Shown: positions 1 to 9,967 of the stretch, piece after piece
Position numbering within the stretch: the stretch's first letter is position 1
Layout of the letters: every line of letters begins with the position of its first letter
NCBI RefSeq assembly: GCF_012584445.1
Contig: NZ_JABAHI010000008.1
Coordinates: forward strand, 1,240,001 to 1,304,000
Length of the DNA stretch: 64,000 nt
From: Olsenella sp. KGMB02461
Lineage (GTDB): Bacteria; Actinomycetota; Coriobacteriia; Coriobacteriales; Atopobiaceae
Reading direction: 5' to 3'
Made by a program: the position numbers and the translations under genes
Notes under the pieces: model-generated
The model's database searches: none
What the model saw: the letters and a program-made list of their open reading frames with translations, nothing else
Told to the model about the DNA's origin: nothing

Positions 1-844
1 CCTGGGTATACGTGTGGGCCAGACCTTCCACCAAAACAGCCCCTAGCGCCAGGTTTACCAGCACGAACACCGCCCACCAGGCCCAGCCAGACATACCCTG
101 GCCCACCCAAGCGTCCATGACCCAGCCGCAGAAGGGCCAGACTGCCAGAGCGTCACCAAAGCCAGCCAGTATCCCCACCAGCATGTCCAGCGTAGCGTTC
201 TCATAGTCTGCACCGGACAGCGCAGCGTTGAGCGCAAAACTTGCAACCACAGCCGCCAGCGCCACAAGCACAGAGGCCAGCGTGGTAAGCGCCTTGCCAT
301 GACGCAAACGCCCAAGAACAGCCGTGATCAGGGCGGACAGGAAGATCGCCACCACAAATCCCGGCACAGGGCCAAAGGCGACAATGGACAGCAATACAAC
401 CCACTGAAGGGGCGTAGAGGCTATGCCCTGGACGCCCATAAAGACGAGAGCCGCGACTCCCATGGGAATCACCATCAGGGCAGCAAGCTCTACCGCAGTG
501 AGATAGAGGGACGCCAGACGCGCAATGACTTGGTCGCGTTTTGAGACAGGCATGCTCATAAGCAGGTCGTAGTCTCCCGCCTCATAGAGCATCCCAGGGG
601 CCTTGATGAACGAGAAGACGGCGCCGCAAAGCGTGGCGACAAGCACCGCAAGGGCGACCAACAGTCTGTCGGCCCCCAAGGCTGCAAGGCCAACCCCCAC
701 CCCAGCCGCATAGCAAGCCATCAACAGTCCCAGGAAAGCCTGGGCGATTCTCAATCCAACGATGCCGCCTCGAGAAGCGTTCTTAGAAGAAGAGCTGCCC
801 AACGTGCGCAACTGCACCTTAATCAAGAGCCACAGACGATGCAT
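1..844 (-). CDS. ABC-2 type transporter permease (3' end beyond window)
   Basis: Reading the minus strand from the ATG at 844 gives an uninterrupted frame of about 281 residues to the left edge, so the C-terminus is missing. The protein starts MHRLWLLIKVQLRTLG and then has several hydrophobic segments (around the IAQAFLGLLMACYAAGVGVG stretch, LLVALAVLVATLCGAVFSF, and later LAALMVIPMGVAALVFMGV and WVVLLSIVAFGPVPGFVVAI). A cytoplasmic loop contains APGMLYEAGDYDLLMSMPVS, typical of ABC-2 exporter permeases. It follows the ATPase gene by 65 bases on the same strand, so the two probably form one exporter. An AAAGG sequence lies 8 bases before the ATG. The substrate cannot be told. Confidence 0.8.
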   Translation of the reverse strand, partial: MHRLWLLIKVQLRTLGSSSSKNASRGGIVGLRIAQAFLGLLMACYAAGVGVGLAALGADRLLVALAVLVATLCGAVFSFIKAPGMLYEAGDYDLLMSMPVSKRDQVIARLASLYLTAVELAALMVIPMGVAALVFMGVQGIASTPLQWVVLLSIVAFGPVPGFVVAIFLSALITAVLGRLRHGKALTTLASVLVALAAVVASFALNAALSGADYENATLDMLVGILAGFGDALAVWPFCGWVMDAWVGQGMSGWAWWAVFVLVNLALGAVLVEGLAHTYTQ

Positions 845-909
845 GATGAGTACCTTTTCGCCAAATGCGTGATATCAAATAGTGAAGATGCGACCTTAGC
901 CCCTTATCC

Positions 910-1695
910 TCAGGAGAAAGGCGTTTGAGGGGCGTCGGAAGGCCTCACCGGCGCCGCAGGAGTTGCCGAGACCTCACGGGTTTCCACGACGTCCATAAAG
1001 ACGTCTTCCAAAGACTCGTCACCCAACACCTGGTCGATGGGGCCGAAGGCACGAAGCTGGCCTGCTTGAATGATGGCTACCGAGTCGCAGAGGCGCTCCA
1101 CCACCTCAAGCACATGGGACGAGAAGAGCACCGCCTTGCCTTGGGCCGCCCGCTCTTGAAGCATAGTGCGAAGGGTGCGCGTGGCCACAGGGTCGAGCCC
1201 CACAAAGGGCTCGTCGAGCACCAGAAAGTCTGGGTCGTGCACCAGCGCTCCCATGACCACCAGCTTTTGCAGCATGCCATGGCTATAGGAATCTGCACGA
1301 TCTGCGAGGGCATCCACCATTTCCAGACGCTCCGCCAGCTCCTGGATGATGCCTCTGCGCTGAGCGCTGTCCACCCCAAAGATATCGCAGACAAATTCTA
1401 GGTAGGCCATGCCCGTCATGAACCCATAGACCCAGGGGGTGTCTGGCACATACGCCAGATGCATCTTGGCGGCGATAGGATCTTTCACCACATCGTGGCC
1501 GCAAATGGCAATAGACCCCTCATCAAAATCCTGTACGCCCACCATAGCTTTGATCAGGGTGGTTTTGCCTGCGCCATTGGTGCCCACCAGACCCAGGATC
1601 GATCCAGGCTCCACGGCAAGCGAGTAGCCATGAGCCGCCACTTTGGTGCCATAGCGCTTCACAAAACCACGTACATCGAGGATGGGACTGGCCAT
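910..1695 (-). CDS. ABC transporter ATP-binding protein
   Basis: 261 residues. Walker A is GTNGAGKT near residue 38-45. The ABC signature is the variant SHGMLQK, Walker B is DFLVLDEPFVGLD, and the H-loop is in SSHVLEVVERLCD. The layout is that of the single-domain ATPases that pair with ABC-2 permeases (drug, lantibiotic or polysaccharide export, or unknown lipid-like substrates). AAAGGA lies about 8 bases upstream of the ATG. A weak promoter candidate (TTGAAA, 18 bases, TTATCC on the minus strand) lies just upstream. The partner permease follows at 844. Family assignment is firm; substrate unknown. Confidence 0.92.
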   Translation of the reverse strand: MASPILDVRGFVKRYGTKVAAHGYSLAVEPGSILGLVGTNGAGKTTLIKAMVGVQDFDEGSIAICGHDVVKDPIAAKMHLAYVPDTPWVYGFMTGMAYLEFVCDIFGVDSAQRRGIIQELAERLEMVDALADRADSYSHGMLQKLVVMGALVHDPDFLVLDEPFVGLDPVATRTLRTMLQERAAQGKAVLFSSHVLEVVERLCDSVAIIQAGQLRAFGPIDQVLGDESLEDVFMDVVETREVSATPAAPVRPSDAPQTPFS

Positions 1696-2186
1696 GACAT
1701 GCGTCCTTTCGCACGACGGGATAACTGCGCCACGCGCGCCCTTTTCAAGGCGCTGCTACGATTAAACGAGGCCGATAAAAACGCTTGACCTAGTCTAGCC
1801 ATTTTTAGGTATGGCGGATATAGGATTTAATGCCCTGGGGCCAACTGTAAGGAACAGGTCACCACTGGGGCCCACGGCGCAGACCGGGCACTGAACAAGG
1901 TGTGAGGCGCCTACGCAGCCCGCGATGCCACCGCCGGGCAATCAGGCGAGAGCGCAGTGAGGTAAGCCACCCTATAAAGGGATGGCGCTGTCGCTTCACC
2001 CAACTAGAAAGCCTGCGGTTGCCCATCGTAATTCCAATCGCCGGAGGTGGGCCATCCCTTGGCATACTAATCGATATATACGAATCTGTCGACAATCTGA
2101 AGGACTACTGACGCTACAAATTCTAAGAACGGTACATTATCTTGCCCTCAGCGCACGGGAGCATACCTATTCTTGTATGGTGCAGG
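1696..2186. other. Intergenic region without recognised gene
   Basis: About 490 bases between the ATPase start and the end of rmuC. The short open frames here have no ribosome binding site and look like noise. The sequence is more AT-rich around 1780-1830 and 2060-2130, fitting promoter DNA for the ABC operon. I see no RNA gene and no terminator with a T-tract for rmuC. Confidence 0.5.
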
Positions 2187-3440
2187 CTACGGCTCCTCGC
2201 CTTCCAGCTCAAAAAGGTCAGATCCCGCAGTAGGACCTGCACCTCCCTCTTGGGTAGGCAGCGAGATGGAGCGCAGCTTTCGCTCCATCACATTGGTGCG
2301 AGTAGTGATAATGGACTCCACCGTATTGCTGGCCGTGTCGATCTGGCGTTTGGCTTTGACAAGAGCTTCTTGATAGCGAGGAAGCTCTGCCTTGACTGCC
2401 TGCAAAATGCGCAGCACTTCGTCTGTGCGCTGCTGGAGCTCGAAGGTCTGATAGCTCAAGGCCAAGCTGTTGATAAGCGCAGCCATGGTGGAGGGGCCAG
2501 CAACCACCACGTTATAGGTGCGCTGGAGCGTCTCCAGCAAACCCGGCAGCGACACCACCTCTGCATAAAGGCCTTCGAAAGGCACGAAGAGCACGCCAAA
2601 GGCCGTGGTATGGGGTGGGGCCACGTATTTGGAAGCGATGTCTGAGGCCTCGCCTAAGATACGGTCTTGCAGATGCTTTTTGGCAGCCGCAATCTGAGCT
2701 TTATCGCCCGTGTCATAGGCATCCAATAGTGCTGCGTAAGTGTCCCCAGGAAACTTCGCGTCGATGGGAAGCAGAACGGGCTCGCCTTGAGCTACCGGCA
2801 GTTTGACGGCGTACTCTACACGATCACGGCTCCCCGGCTTGGCAGCCACGTTTTCCAGGTACTGAGAGGGAGCCAGGATGTCTTCCAAAATCGCCCCCAG
2901 CTGCACCTCCCCCAGAATGCCGCGAGTCTTCACGCCCGAGAGCACACGCTTGAGATCACCCACCGAGCCTGCCAGGTTTTGCATGTCGCCCAGGCCCCTG
3001 TAGACGGCCTCCAACTGCCGGGAAATCTGTGCAAAGGAGACTGAGAGCTGCTCGTTGATGGCTGCCGTGAGCTTTTGGTCCACCGTCTGGCGCAGCTCAT
3101 CCAGCTGGCGGGCATTGTCTTGGCGCAGCTGCGCAAGGGCGCCGGCCAACGTTTGATCCATATGGGCCAACCGCGCCTCTGTGCGATCGCGATCTGCGCC
3201 CAGCTGAGCTGTGACATCGCGCCGCAGCTCATCGACGCGCCCCGCCATGGCCGCAGAGGTTTGGGCAAGACCATCCAGGCGGCCCAGCACCTGCGATTGC
3301 TGGTCGAGGAGCCTCGCCTGAGCCCCGGTGTCTGCACTTTGCTGCCCGCGGGCATCTTGGCGAAGCCTTGCAAGGCTCCATAGTGCGATGGCCACCGCTC
3401 CCACAGCCACCACGATGGCGCAGATCTCCCCTACCGACAT
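2187..3440 (-). CDS. rmuC: DNA recombination protein RmuC family
   Basis: 417 residues from the chosen start. A single N-terminal membrane helix (ICAIVVAVGAVAIALWSL) is followed by a long coiled coil rich in Q, R and L (residues about 30-150). The conserved RmuC nuclease-like core follows: RGILGEVQLGAILEDIL, LLPIDAKFPGD, ASKYVAPPHTTAFGVLFVPFEGLYAE and a VVAGPSTMAALINSL block. RmuC limits inversion-type rearrangements in E. coli; its biochemical activity is inferred from restriction-endonuclease-like folds. An upstream in-frame ATG at 3488 exists, but the ATG at 3440 has AGGGGG five bases before it and places the membrane helix at the N-terminus, so I prefer it. It appears to be transcribed alone. 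Confidence 0.93.
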   Translation of the reverse strand: MSVGEICAIVVAVGAVAIALWSLARLRQDARGQQSADTGAQARLLDQQSQVLGRLDGLAQTSAAMAGRVDELRRDVTAQLGADRDRTEARLAHMDQTLAGALAQLRQDNARQLDELRQTVDQKLTAAINEQLSVSFAQISRQLEAVYRGLGDMQNLAGSVGDLKRVLSGVKTRGILGEVQLGAILEDILAPSQYLENVAAKPGSRDRVEYAVKLPVAQGEPVLLPIDAKFPGDTYAALLDAYDTGDKAQIAAAKKHLQDRILGEASDIASKYVAPPHTTAFGVLFVPFEGLYAEVVSLPGLLETLQRTYNVVVAGPSTMAALINSLALSYQTFELQQRTDEVLRILQAVKAELPRYQEALVKAKRQIDTASNTVESIITTRTNVMERKLRSISLPTQEGGAGPTAGSDLFELEGEEP

Positions 3441-3591
3441 AGATCCCCCTACTCCCCGAACACTACAGCTACAACGCTCCAAGTGCATCGAACATCTGTA
3501 CGCATTAGTATAGGCGAGCTACCACCCCCTAGGCCTCCAAGATTTTGAGGAAGTTTTTCTCGGCAGGAAAAGCACTAGGAGGACTGTCTGG

Positions 3592-5028
3592 TTAACGCAC
3601 CAGGAAGCGGACGATGGCATCAGATAAGGAGTTGTAAGGCTGATAGCGCATGGGCAAGTCGATGAAGCGAGACTTCTTGAGCATGGCCTTGTAGTTGGTG
3701 AAGGTATCAAAGGAGAACTTTCCGTGATACCGCCCTAAGCCTGAGGCCTTGTTGCCGCCAAAGCCAATGTTTGAGACCGACACCTGCATGATAGTGTCGT
3801 TGATGCAGCCGGAGCCAAAGGATAGTTGATTGAGATAGTAGTCGATGATGCTCTGGTTGTGCGTGAAGAGGTAGGCGGCCAGCGGCGTGGGCAGAGAGCG
3901 GATTTGAGACCATGCCTCATCGATGGAATCGAAGGTCATAATGGGCAGGATGGGGCCAAAGATCTCTTGGCTCATCACCTTGTCGGCAGGCTGCACGTTA
4001 TCCATCACAATGGGGGCGATGCGACAGGCAGCGTCGTCATGCTGCCCGCCAAACACCACCTTGGCAGGGTCCACCAGGCCCAAGATGCGCTGGTAGTCGT
4101 GGGGCTTGCAGATCTTTCCCCAATCGGGATTGTCCAGGGCGTTCTGTCCAAACTGGCGCACGATCTCGTCTTTGACCGCCGCCACAAAGGCGTCGTGGAC
4201 CGGACGGGCCACCATCACGTAGTCGGGGCACACGCAAGTTTGCCCACAGTTGAGGAACTTTCCAAATACGATGCGGCGCGCCGCCAGCTTGATATGCGCA
4301 TCTTCACACACGATGCAGGGGCTTTGGCCTCCCAGCTCCAGAGTGACCGAGGCATGGATCTTTGCCGCCTGCTCCATGACGTAGGCTCCCACCCCTTTGG
4401 AGCCGGTAAAGAAGACGTGGTCGACAGGCTGGGCCAAAAGGGCGTCAGCGATGTCGTGGGACCCCAGCACACAGGCAACATGCCGGGAGTCAAAGGCCTC
4501 GGCAATAAGAGCTGCAAGTGCTTGACCCACGTGAGGCGCCGAGTCGCTAGGACGCACGATAACGCAGTTGCCTGCAGCTACGGCTCCCACCAGAGGCTCC
4601 AGCGCCAGCATCACCGGGTAGTTCCAGGGGCTCATCACATAGACGACCCCTTTGGGGTTGGGCACATCAAAACTGAGCGCAGGGAAGTTGATAATGCTAG
4701 GCGCCTTTAGTTGCGGCTTTGACCAGCCTCTCAGGTGGGCGATTTGATATTTGGTCTCCGAGAGCACCAATCCCACTTCGCTCATATAGGTCTCCTGAGC
4801 GCTCTTGCCCAGATCTTCTTTCATAGCCTTGGCCAGTTGCGACTCATGATCTTTCACCGCATCGTAAAATCGCTGAAGCGCCAGGAGGCGGCGGTTCACA
4901 TCCAGCGTTGCCCCGGATTCAAAATAGGCACGCTGGCTGCTCACCAGCTGCGCCGGATCGATTTCTGGCTGGGACGGTGCGGGTTTCTCGGCAAGAGAAG
5001 CCGATTTCGACACGGTTTGACGATCCAT
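3592..5028 (-). CDS. NAD(P)-dependent aldehyde dehydrogenase (ALDH3-like)
   Basis: 478 residues, the usual size for class-3-like aldehyde dehydrogenases. It has the catalytic cysteine in NCGQTC (about Cys265), the general base in TLELGGQSP (about Glu231), the cofactor loop FFTGSKGVG and the WNYP motif (about residue 135). The product of such enzymes is a carboxylate from an aliphatic or aromatic aldehyde. There is a hydrophobic/basic C-terminal tail, but no clear membrane anchor. Start supported by AAGGA six bases upstream. The frame contains one exact copy of the 10-mer described at 5095 (reading Ala-Glu-Lys near residue 13), and another copy lies just past its stop at 3556. Confidence 0.94.
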   Translation of the reverse strand: MDRQTVSKSASLAEKPAPSQPEIDPAQLVSSQRAYFESGATLDVNRRLLALQRFYDAVKDHESQLAKAMKEDLGKSAQETYMSEVGLVLSETKYQIAHLRGWSKPQLKAPSIINFPALSFDVPNPKGVVYVMSPWNYPVMLALEPLVGAVAAGNCVIVRPSDSAPHVGQALAALIAEAFDSRHVACVLGSHDIADALLAQPVDHVFFTGSKGVGAYVMEQAAKIHASVTLELGGQSPCIVCEDAHIKLAARRIVFGKFLNCGQTCVCPDYVMVARPVHDAFVAAVKDEIVRQFGQNALDNPDWGKICKPHDYQRILGLVDPAKVVFGGQHDDAACRIAPIVMDNVQPADKVMSQEIFGPILPIMTFDSIDEAWSQIRSLPTPLAAYLFTHNQSIIDYYLNQLSFGSGCINDTIMQVSVSNIGFGGNKASGLGRYHGKFSFDTFTNYKAMLKKSRFIDLPMRYQPYNSLSDAIVRFLVR

Positions 5029-5094
5029 GATGCTTCCTTTGAGCGACGATGTGCATGAGATGCATGTACCCGTTGAAAGGCTCGCCCAAGGCGA

Positions 5095-5107
5095 TGCCGA
5101 GAAACCC
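5095..5107 (+). repeat. Dispersed 10-mer TGCCGAGAAA, often followed by CCC
   Basis: Anchor entry for a dispersed short motif. Exact copies of TGCCGAGAAA on the plus strand start at 5095, 12792, 14910, 22702, 24314, 35211, 38578, 43893 and 52680. Copies on the minus strand (TTTCTCGGCA) start at 3556, 4984, 16860 and 36741. Eight of the 13 lie between genes. One-base variants start near 10049, 11228, 16646, 20277, 29636, 37172, 40471, 42493 and 49478. A random 10-mer is expected about 0.1 times on both strands of 64 kb. The copies at 38578 and the variant at 20277 begin within five bases of a stop codon. Function unknown. Confidence 0.85.
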
Positions 5108-5140
5108 TGCCGTCGTTAATGGGAGGCTGCCTGAACCCGC

Positions 5141-5175
5141 AAAAAAGGCGCTCCAAGACAAAGCTTGGAGCGCCT
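5141..5175 (-). terminator. Intrinsic terminator of the 1,527-residue surface protein gene
   Basis: Perfect 12-base stem (AGGCGCTCCAAG with CTTGGAGCGCCT), six-base loop, followed on the minus strand by six T. It sits 25 bases past the stop codon at 5200. Confidence 0.9.
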
Positions 5176-5199
5176 GGAAGGTGGCGCCTGGAATATAGC

Positions 5200-8100
5200 T
5201 TAGCGGTCGGCAGCCCTACGGCGGCGAAGCACTGCCATGGTAGTGCAGGCCGCAGCGCCAAAGGCAAGGCTTACAGTAAGGGCGCCGTCGACCACCCGGT
5301 CGCCAGTGGCAGGGATGACGGCCACAGAGCGCAGGGCTTTCTTAACGGGGACCACAAGGTCAGACCCGTTGGCCTCGTTTCCTGCATAGGGGTCCTGGAC
5401 GGTCTTGATCTCGGCGATCCCAGCAGCGTCTACCGCCACAATGCCTCCGGACTGGACGCCTGAGGAGCCATCGCCGGAGGGGTCGGTGAGACCAAAGCCA
5501 GTGCCAGAGGCGCTGGCGCGGTTGACCACGGCTGTGCCATTGGCGGGCTTAGACAGGTCGCAGGCGAAGGTGACGCGCCAGACCTCGCCGCCTTGGATAG
5601 TGCCAATAGGTACGGTGAGCTCGCGAGTCTCAGGATCGTAGAGGTCGCGGGCGAGGCGCTCTTGGGTACCGTCGGGATGGATCAGCGTGAGCGACGTGGC
5701 CACCATAGCGAGGCCGTCTGGCAAGGTGTCATGCACCACCACGTCTTCCCAGGCGGTACCCGGCTGGCTGTTGCCCGCCTCGATGGAATAGGTCACCTGG
5801 TCACCCTCGTAGTAGCCATTGGGATGGTCGTCATCAATCACAGTCTTTGCCACGGTGGGCTGGGGGATGGCGAACTTGATCCAGCCTGAGGGGAAGATCT
5901 TCTGAGACTGCTGCTGCTCGCCCTTTTTGTCTTCGGGCGTGTTGCCATCGACGGTGGCGACGTTGCCAATGTCGTGGGCTTCAGGAGTTGCCTCATCCAC
6001 AGCAGAGCGGTTGACCTTCGCCTCGAAGGTCACGACCACCTTCTCGCCCCCAAAGATGTTGCCCACAGGAACCGTGAGGGTATGGGTCTCGTCGTGGTAG
6101 ACGTCGGCAGGATCCATAGCCTTCTCGGCGCCATCCGGGTAGGCGACCTTCACAGTATCAGGGACCAAGTCAAGGCCCAGGGGCAGCAGGTCTGAGGCCA
6201 CCGCATCCTTGAGCTCGGAATAAGGATGGTCGTTGGCCACCGTGACCGTATAACGCAGAAGGTCGCCCACCTGGGCATCGGTGGCATCGCCGCGGGTCAC
6301 ATTGGTGACCTCCTTGGTGACGGTGGGATCCGGGTTCGCGGGGAGCACCTGTTCGCTGCCAGGAGTCGGTGCCTCGCGCTGGAGCTCCTCCGCCGGCGAG
6401 CCGTCTGGATTCTCGCCTGTGACCTTCACAGAGATGTCTACCTGCGGGTCAAAGGGATCGGTGGGGTTGGGATCGTCGGGATCAGAAGGATCCGTGGGCT
6501 CATTGGACTTAGGCGGCAGCGCCTTGCCGTTGACCTTGGTGGGGATATGCACCTTTACCTGGGAATCTCCAGGCACGTCACCAATGCGCAGGGACACTGT
6601 GCGGCTTTCAGGGTCATAGACGTCTTTGGGATCGAGCGTTTGGGTGGTGCCGTCGGGGCGCTCCACGGTGATGGGCTCGTCCATGAGGTCGACGCCGGCG
6701 GGCAGCGGCACAGAGACGTTCACGCCCTGCCAGTAGCTGGTGGGATCGCCGGTGTTAGAAGCGGTCACTGTGGTGACCAGCTTGTCATCCACCTGGGGAT
6801 GCTCGGCCTTTGGATCGGTGATATTCTCGGTCTTTACGGTTACCTCGGTCTTGGGGTTGGGAACCCATACGGCATAGTAGGTGCGGGTGTCGTCAGGCTC
6901 TTCCCAAAGCTGCTCGTCGCCGTCGAAGTTGGGGATGAGAGAGCCTTGCTCGGTGCTCCAACCCATGAAGGAGTAGCCCTCGCGCACCGGCGTGCCCTCG
7001 GGCGCAGTGACCGTCTTCAGGGCTTCAGAGTGCTGCACGATGGGGTCGGAAGAGGCGGGATCGCCTTCGTTCTCGCCGGGCATCTCGCCGCCATCCAGAT
7101 CAAACACCACATCAATGGGTTTGGGCGACCACTGGCCATAGAGCACCATGTTCTTAGTAATGGGGGTGGCGGGGCCAAAGGAGTCGCCAGAGCCGTCAGC
7201 CTCGGTATTCCAGCCATCAAAGCGCCAGCCGTCGGTGGCAGGCGTGACAGGCACGCCCTCGGCAGCGCCGGCAGAGCCGGGATAATAGGCGGCTGCCACG
7301 GTGTCGCCAGGCAGATAGGCGCCAATGTCGTAGTAGTAGGGGCTTGCATTCTTTTTGGTATTGAGCGCTTGTCGCAGCCCCGTGCCACCGGCACGCCAGA
7401 AGGCAATGGGCTCCACCTGGGGGTGCTCCCCCTGAGAGGCGGGCTGCTCGAGGTCTTCGTCGTTCTTGTAGTAGGTGATGTCAAAGGTCTCGATGACATC
7501 CAAGAACTTGGTGCTCTCCAGGTAGGCTCCCGCCTTGTTGCCAGAGGTGTACCAGCGATAAGTCATGCGATAATGCCCCAGGTCACGAAGCTCTGTGTGG
7601 CGCTGGCGCAGCAGGAGCTCCTTGACATCGTCGGTGAGCTCCACATTCTCCCACGCGCCATCCTCCAACTGGCGTTCCATCAACACATCGACAAGACCGC
7701 CCACCGTGCCCAACTGCACGTCAGAGAATTCCATGGATGTGGCAGGGAATGCCTCCTGGATCAGCTGGCCATTACCCAGCTGAATGGCGTTGCCTTTGGA
7801 AAAGTTCACGCCCAGGCGATGGTCGTAGGAGACGAAGCCCTCGTCGACATTGACGGGTAGAGGACGGGCGCCGTCGCGAGCCACATAGGCCACATGATCG
7901 ATGCCGCGAGAGGTGGCCAGCGACAATGTGGTGGTGGGCACAAGGCGCAAACGACGAGATCCTGTAGCCTGCTCACCCGTGATGGGATTGGTGTAGACCG
8001 CACGCACAGTGGTCCAGCCTACGCCGGGGGCCAAGCTCTTAACCTCGTAGGTGTTCTCATCGAGCACGATAATGGGCACGTCGTTGTTGCCTACCACGGT

Positions 8101-9783
8101 GCTATAAAGTTTGTCGGCTTCCCAGCTCACGGCGAAGTTCGGATCGTTCACCATGGCGTCATTGGTGAAAGGGAAGACATAGGTGATCTTGCGCACCGTG
8201 TCATACTCAGCGTCGGTGAAGTCGCCGTTAGAGGGATAGAGCATCGCCGTGCAGACGGAGGCCATGGAATTGGCCACCATGCTGTTGCGATTGTTCGCCG
8301 GGAACTCCGTGGGATCAGCAAAGCGCTTGAGCTGTGGATATACACCCTCTTTGGCCATATAGACATCGGAGGAGAGGCCCGGCATGTTGGCAAGGGCCCC
8401 AGTGCCGCACATCTCCTTGGTGAGGAGGCCCTTGATATTCTTTTGGGTGTCGACAGCGCGCACGTCCATGGCGCTTGTCTGTTTGTCGAAGTAACAGTTT
8501 GTGAAAGTAGCATTGCCGTGGGTGCCGACAAAACCGCCTACGCTGGCAGCATTGCCTTCTGTGGTGAGGGCGCCCACCTCACCGGCGGCATAGCAGTTGG
8601 AAAACCTCATGGTAGACGTCGCAGAACCCACGAAACCGCCCATATTGGAAGCCGATGACTGCATGCCTGTCATGGTGGTCGAATAGCAGTTGGTGTACTG
8701 GGAAGCCTGCTCAAGGGCACATCCCACGAAACCGCCTACTTGGTCGGTGCCTTCCACCACACCGGAAGCCCCACAATTCACGAAGGCGTTGTTGAAATGG
8801 TTGACCCCGTTAAAGACGCCTGTCTGCGTGTTTCCGTACATGGTGATGTTGCAAAAACAGTTCTCCACGTAGCAATATCCAGGGCACGAGACAAAGCCGC
8901 CAGAGTGGCCGCCGGTTGAAACCGTCACGCCGCCTGTAGCATAAGAGTTGGTAACGGTGCCTCCCCACAAAGGCGCGATGAAGTTACCAATGCAGCTATT
9001 GCCATAGGTATATACGCGCACAGTACGGCATCCGTCGATACGGGAGCCTGTGGGATTGGCCAATTTGTTTCCGCTGCCGTCCACCGCAGCATAGCTGGTG
9101 TTCCAGCCTACGCAAAGACCGCCGGCGAAGTTTACGCCTTTCACCAAGGAATCCTCGACGCCGACATTTTGAAGTAGGCCGCGGGCAAACCATCCCACAG
9201 CCACCGCATAGTTATAGGTCCCTCCGCTAGATCTCACCTCTGCATACTTGAAAGTGAGGTCCTTCATGGTGAAGCTTGGGTTGTTGACTGCAGAGATGAA
9301 AGCCAGCCCTGCGCCCGTCACGCCTGCGCCCGAGCCGCTGACATAGAGGTTGTAAATAGTATGGCCGGCGCCGTCAATAAGGACCTCGCCAGAGTCGAAG
9401 CCAGTAGCCGGAGCCCAGTTGCGCTTGGCCGTCCCGCCCATATCGAGATCGGACGTAAGGCGCAGGCTCTTTTGCGTCGCTGGAGCATTGTGCATGACCC
9501 AAGAGAGCTGCGCGGGCGTACCGACGAGCCAAGGGTCTGCAGCCGTGCCAGAACCAGAGGTGGGCTGAGAAGCGCCCCCATCCCAAGGAGTAAGCCCCGT
9601 AGTGCGGTCGAGCGCCGCAAAGGTGTCTTCGCACTGTTGCCACTGCTGAGCCAGGTAGGTCTGCCAATCCACCGCCCAAGCAGCCGTGGGACCCACAAAG
9701 ACGCTGCTGAGCACCAGCAGCCCGCTCATGCAAAACGCCACTATCCGGTGCGCCCTTGCAGCGAGCCTACCCCTCTTATTCAT
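5200..9783 (-). CDS. Large cell-wall-anchored surface protein (GLUG, InlB B and DUF11-type repeats)
   Basis: 1,527 residues. A signal peptide (about 1-38, ending PTAAWA) is followed by a cysteine-rich region (about 60-460) built from GLUG-like repeats of the type VGGFVG...TNCY. After an uncharacterised region come two Listeria-Bacteroides (InlB B-type) repeats ending in YGQW and YYAVW (about 800-1000). Then come three DUF11-like repeats with TVTVAND / SIEAGN strands and LP-G-L-hydrophobic motifs (about 1010-1440). The C-terminus is a sorting signal: IPATGD, a hydrophobic helix, then RRRR. AAGGGG precedes the ATG by seven bases. Such proteins are adhesins or protease-like wall proteins, but no catalytic motif is evident. 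It has its own terminator at 5141. Confidence 0.9.
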   Translation of the reverse strand: MNKRGRLAARAHRIVAFCMSGLLVLSSVFVGPTAAWAVDWQTYLAQQWQQCEDTFAALDRTTGLTPWDGGASQPTSGSGTAADPWLVGTPAQLSWVMHNAPATQKSLRLTSDLDMGGTAKRNWAPATGFDSGEVLIDGAGHTIYNLYVSGSGAGVTGAGLAFISAVNNPSFTMKDLTFKYAEVRSSGGTYNYAVAVGWFARGLLQNVGVEDSLVKGVNFAGGLCVGWNTSYAAVDGSGNKLANPTGSRIDGCRTVRVYTYGNSCIGNFIAPLWGGTVTNSYATGGVTVSTGGHSGGFVSCPGYCYVENCFCNITMYGNTQTGVFNGVNHFNNAFVNCGASGVVEGTDQVGGFVGCALEQASQYTNCYSTTMTGMQSSASNMGGFVGSATSTMRFSNCYAAGEVGALTTEGNAASVGGFVGTHGNATFTNCYFDKQTSAMDVRAVDTQKNIKGLLTKEMCGTGALANMPGLSSDVYMAKEGVYPQLKRFADPTEFPANNRNSMVANSMASVCTAMLYPSNGDFTDAEYDTVRKITYVFPFTNDAMVNDPNFAVSWEADKLYSTVVGNNDVPIIVLDENTYEVKSLAPGVGWTTVRAVYTNPITGEQATGSRRLRLVPTTTLSLATSRGIDHVAYVARDGARPLPVNVDEGFVSYDHRLGVNFSKGNAIQLGNGQLIQEAFPATSMEFSDVQLGTVGGLVDVLMERQLEDGAWENVELTDDVKELLLRQRHTELRDLGHYRMTYRWYTSGNKAGAYLESTKFLDVIETFDITYYKNDEDLEQPASQGEHPQVEPIAFWRAGGTGLRQALNTKKNASPYYYDIGAYLPGDTVAAAYYPGSAGAAEGVPVTPATDGWRFDGWNTEADGSGDSFGPATPITKNMVLYGQWSPKPIDVVFDLDGGEMPGENEGDPASSDPIVQHSEALKTVTAPEGTPVREGYSFMGWSTEQGSLIPNFDGDEQLWEEPDDTRTYYAVWVPNPKTEVTVKTENITDPKAEHPQVDDKLVTTVTASNTGDPTSYWQGVNVSVPLPAGVDLMDEPITVERPDGTTQTLDPKDVYDPESRTVSLRIGDVPGDSQVKVHIPTKVNGKALPPKSNEPTDPSDPDDPNPTDPFDPQVDISVKVTGENPDGSPAEELQREAPTPGSEQVLPANPDPTVTKEVTNVTRGDATDAQVGDLLRYTVTVANDHPYSELKDAVASDLLPLGLDLVPDTVKVAYPDGAEKAMDPADVYHDETHTLTVPVGNIFGGEKVVVTFEAKVNRSAVDEATPEAHDIGNVATVDGNTPEDKKGEQQQSQKIFPSGWIKFAIPQPTVAKTVIDDDHPNGYYEGDQVTYSIEAGNSQPGTAWEDVVVHDTLPDGLAMVATSLTLIHPDGTQERLARDLYDPETRELTVPIGTIQGGEVWRVTFACDLSKPANGTAVVNRASASGTGFGLTDPSGDGSSGVQSGGIVAVDAAGIAEIKTVQDPYAGNEANGSDLVVPVKKALRSVAVIPATGDRVVDGALTVSLAFGAAACTTMAVLRRRRAADR

Positions 9784-9967
9784 ATTGATACCCCTTAATT
9801 CAGTTTGTCTTCATATATGGGTATTCGACAACATAACGCGCGTGGTTACCTAAATCAAGGGAATACTATGCAAGAAGATTACCTTGTATAACGTGCTATT
9901 GCATCGATCATTATAGTTATTTATTTATTCATATATCTTACTATTTACTCCTATGATCGACACCGCG

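Noticed and set aside
6226..7860. 544-codon plus-strand open frame inside the surface protein gene
   Set aside because: Antisense shadow of the 1,527-residue protein; no ribosome site and no recognisable domain.
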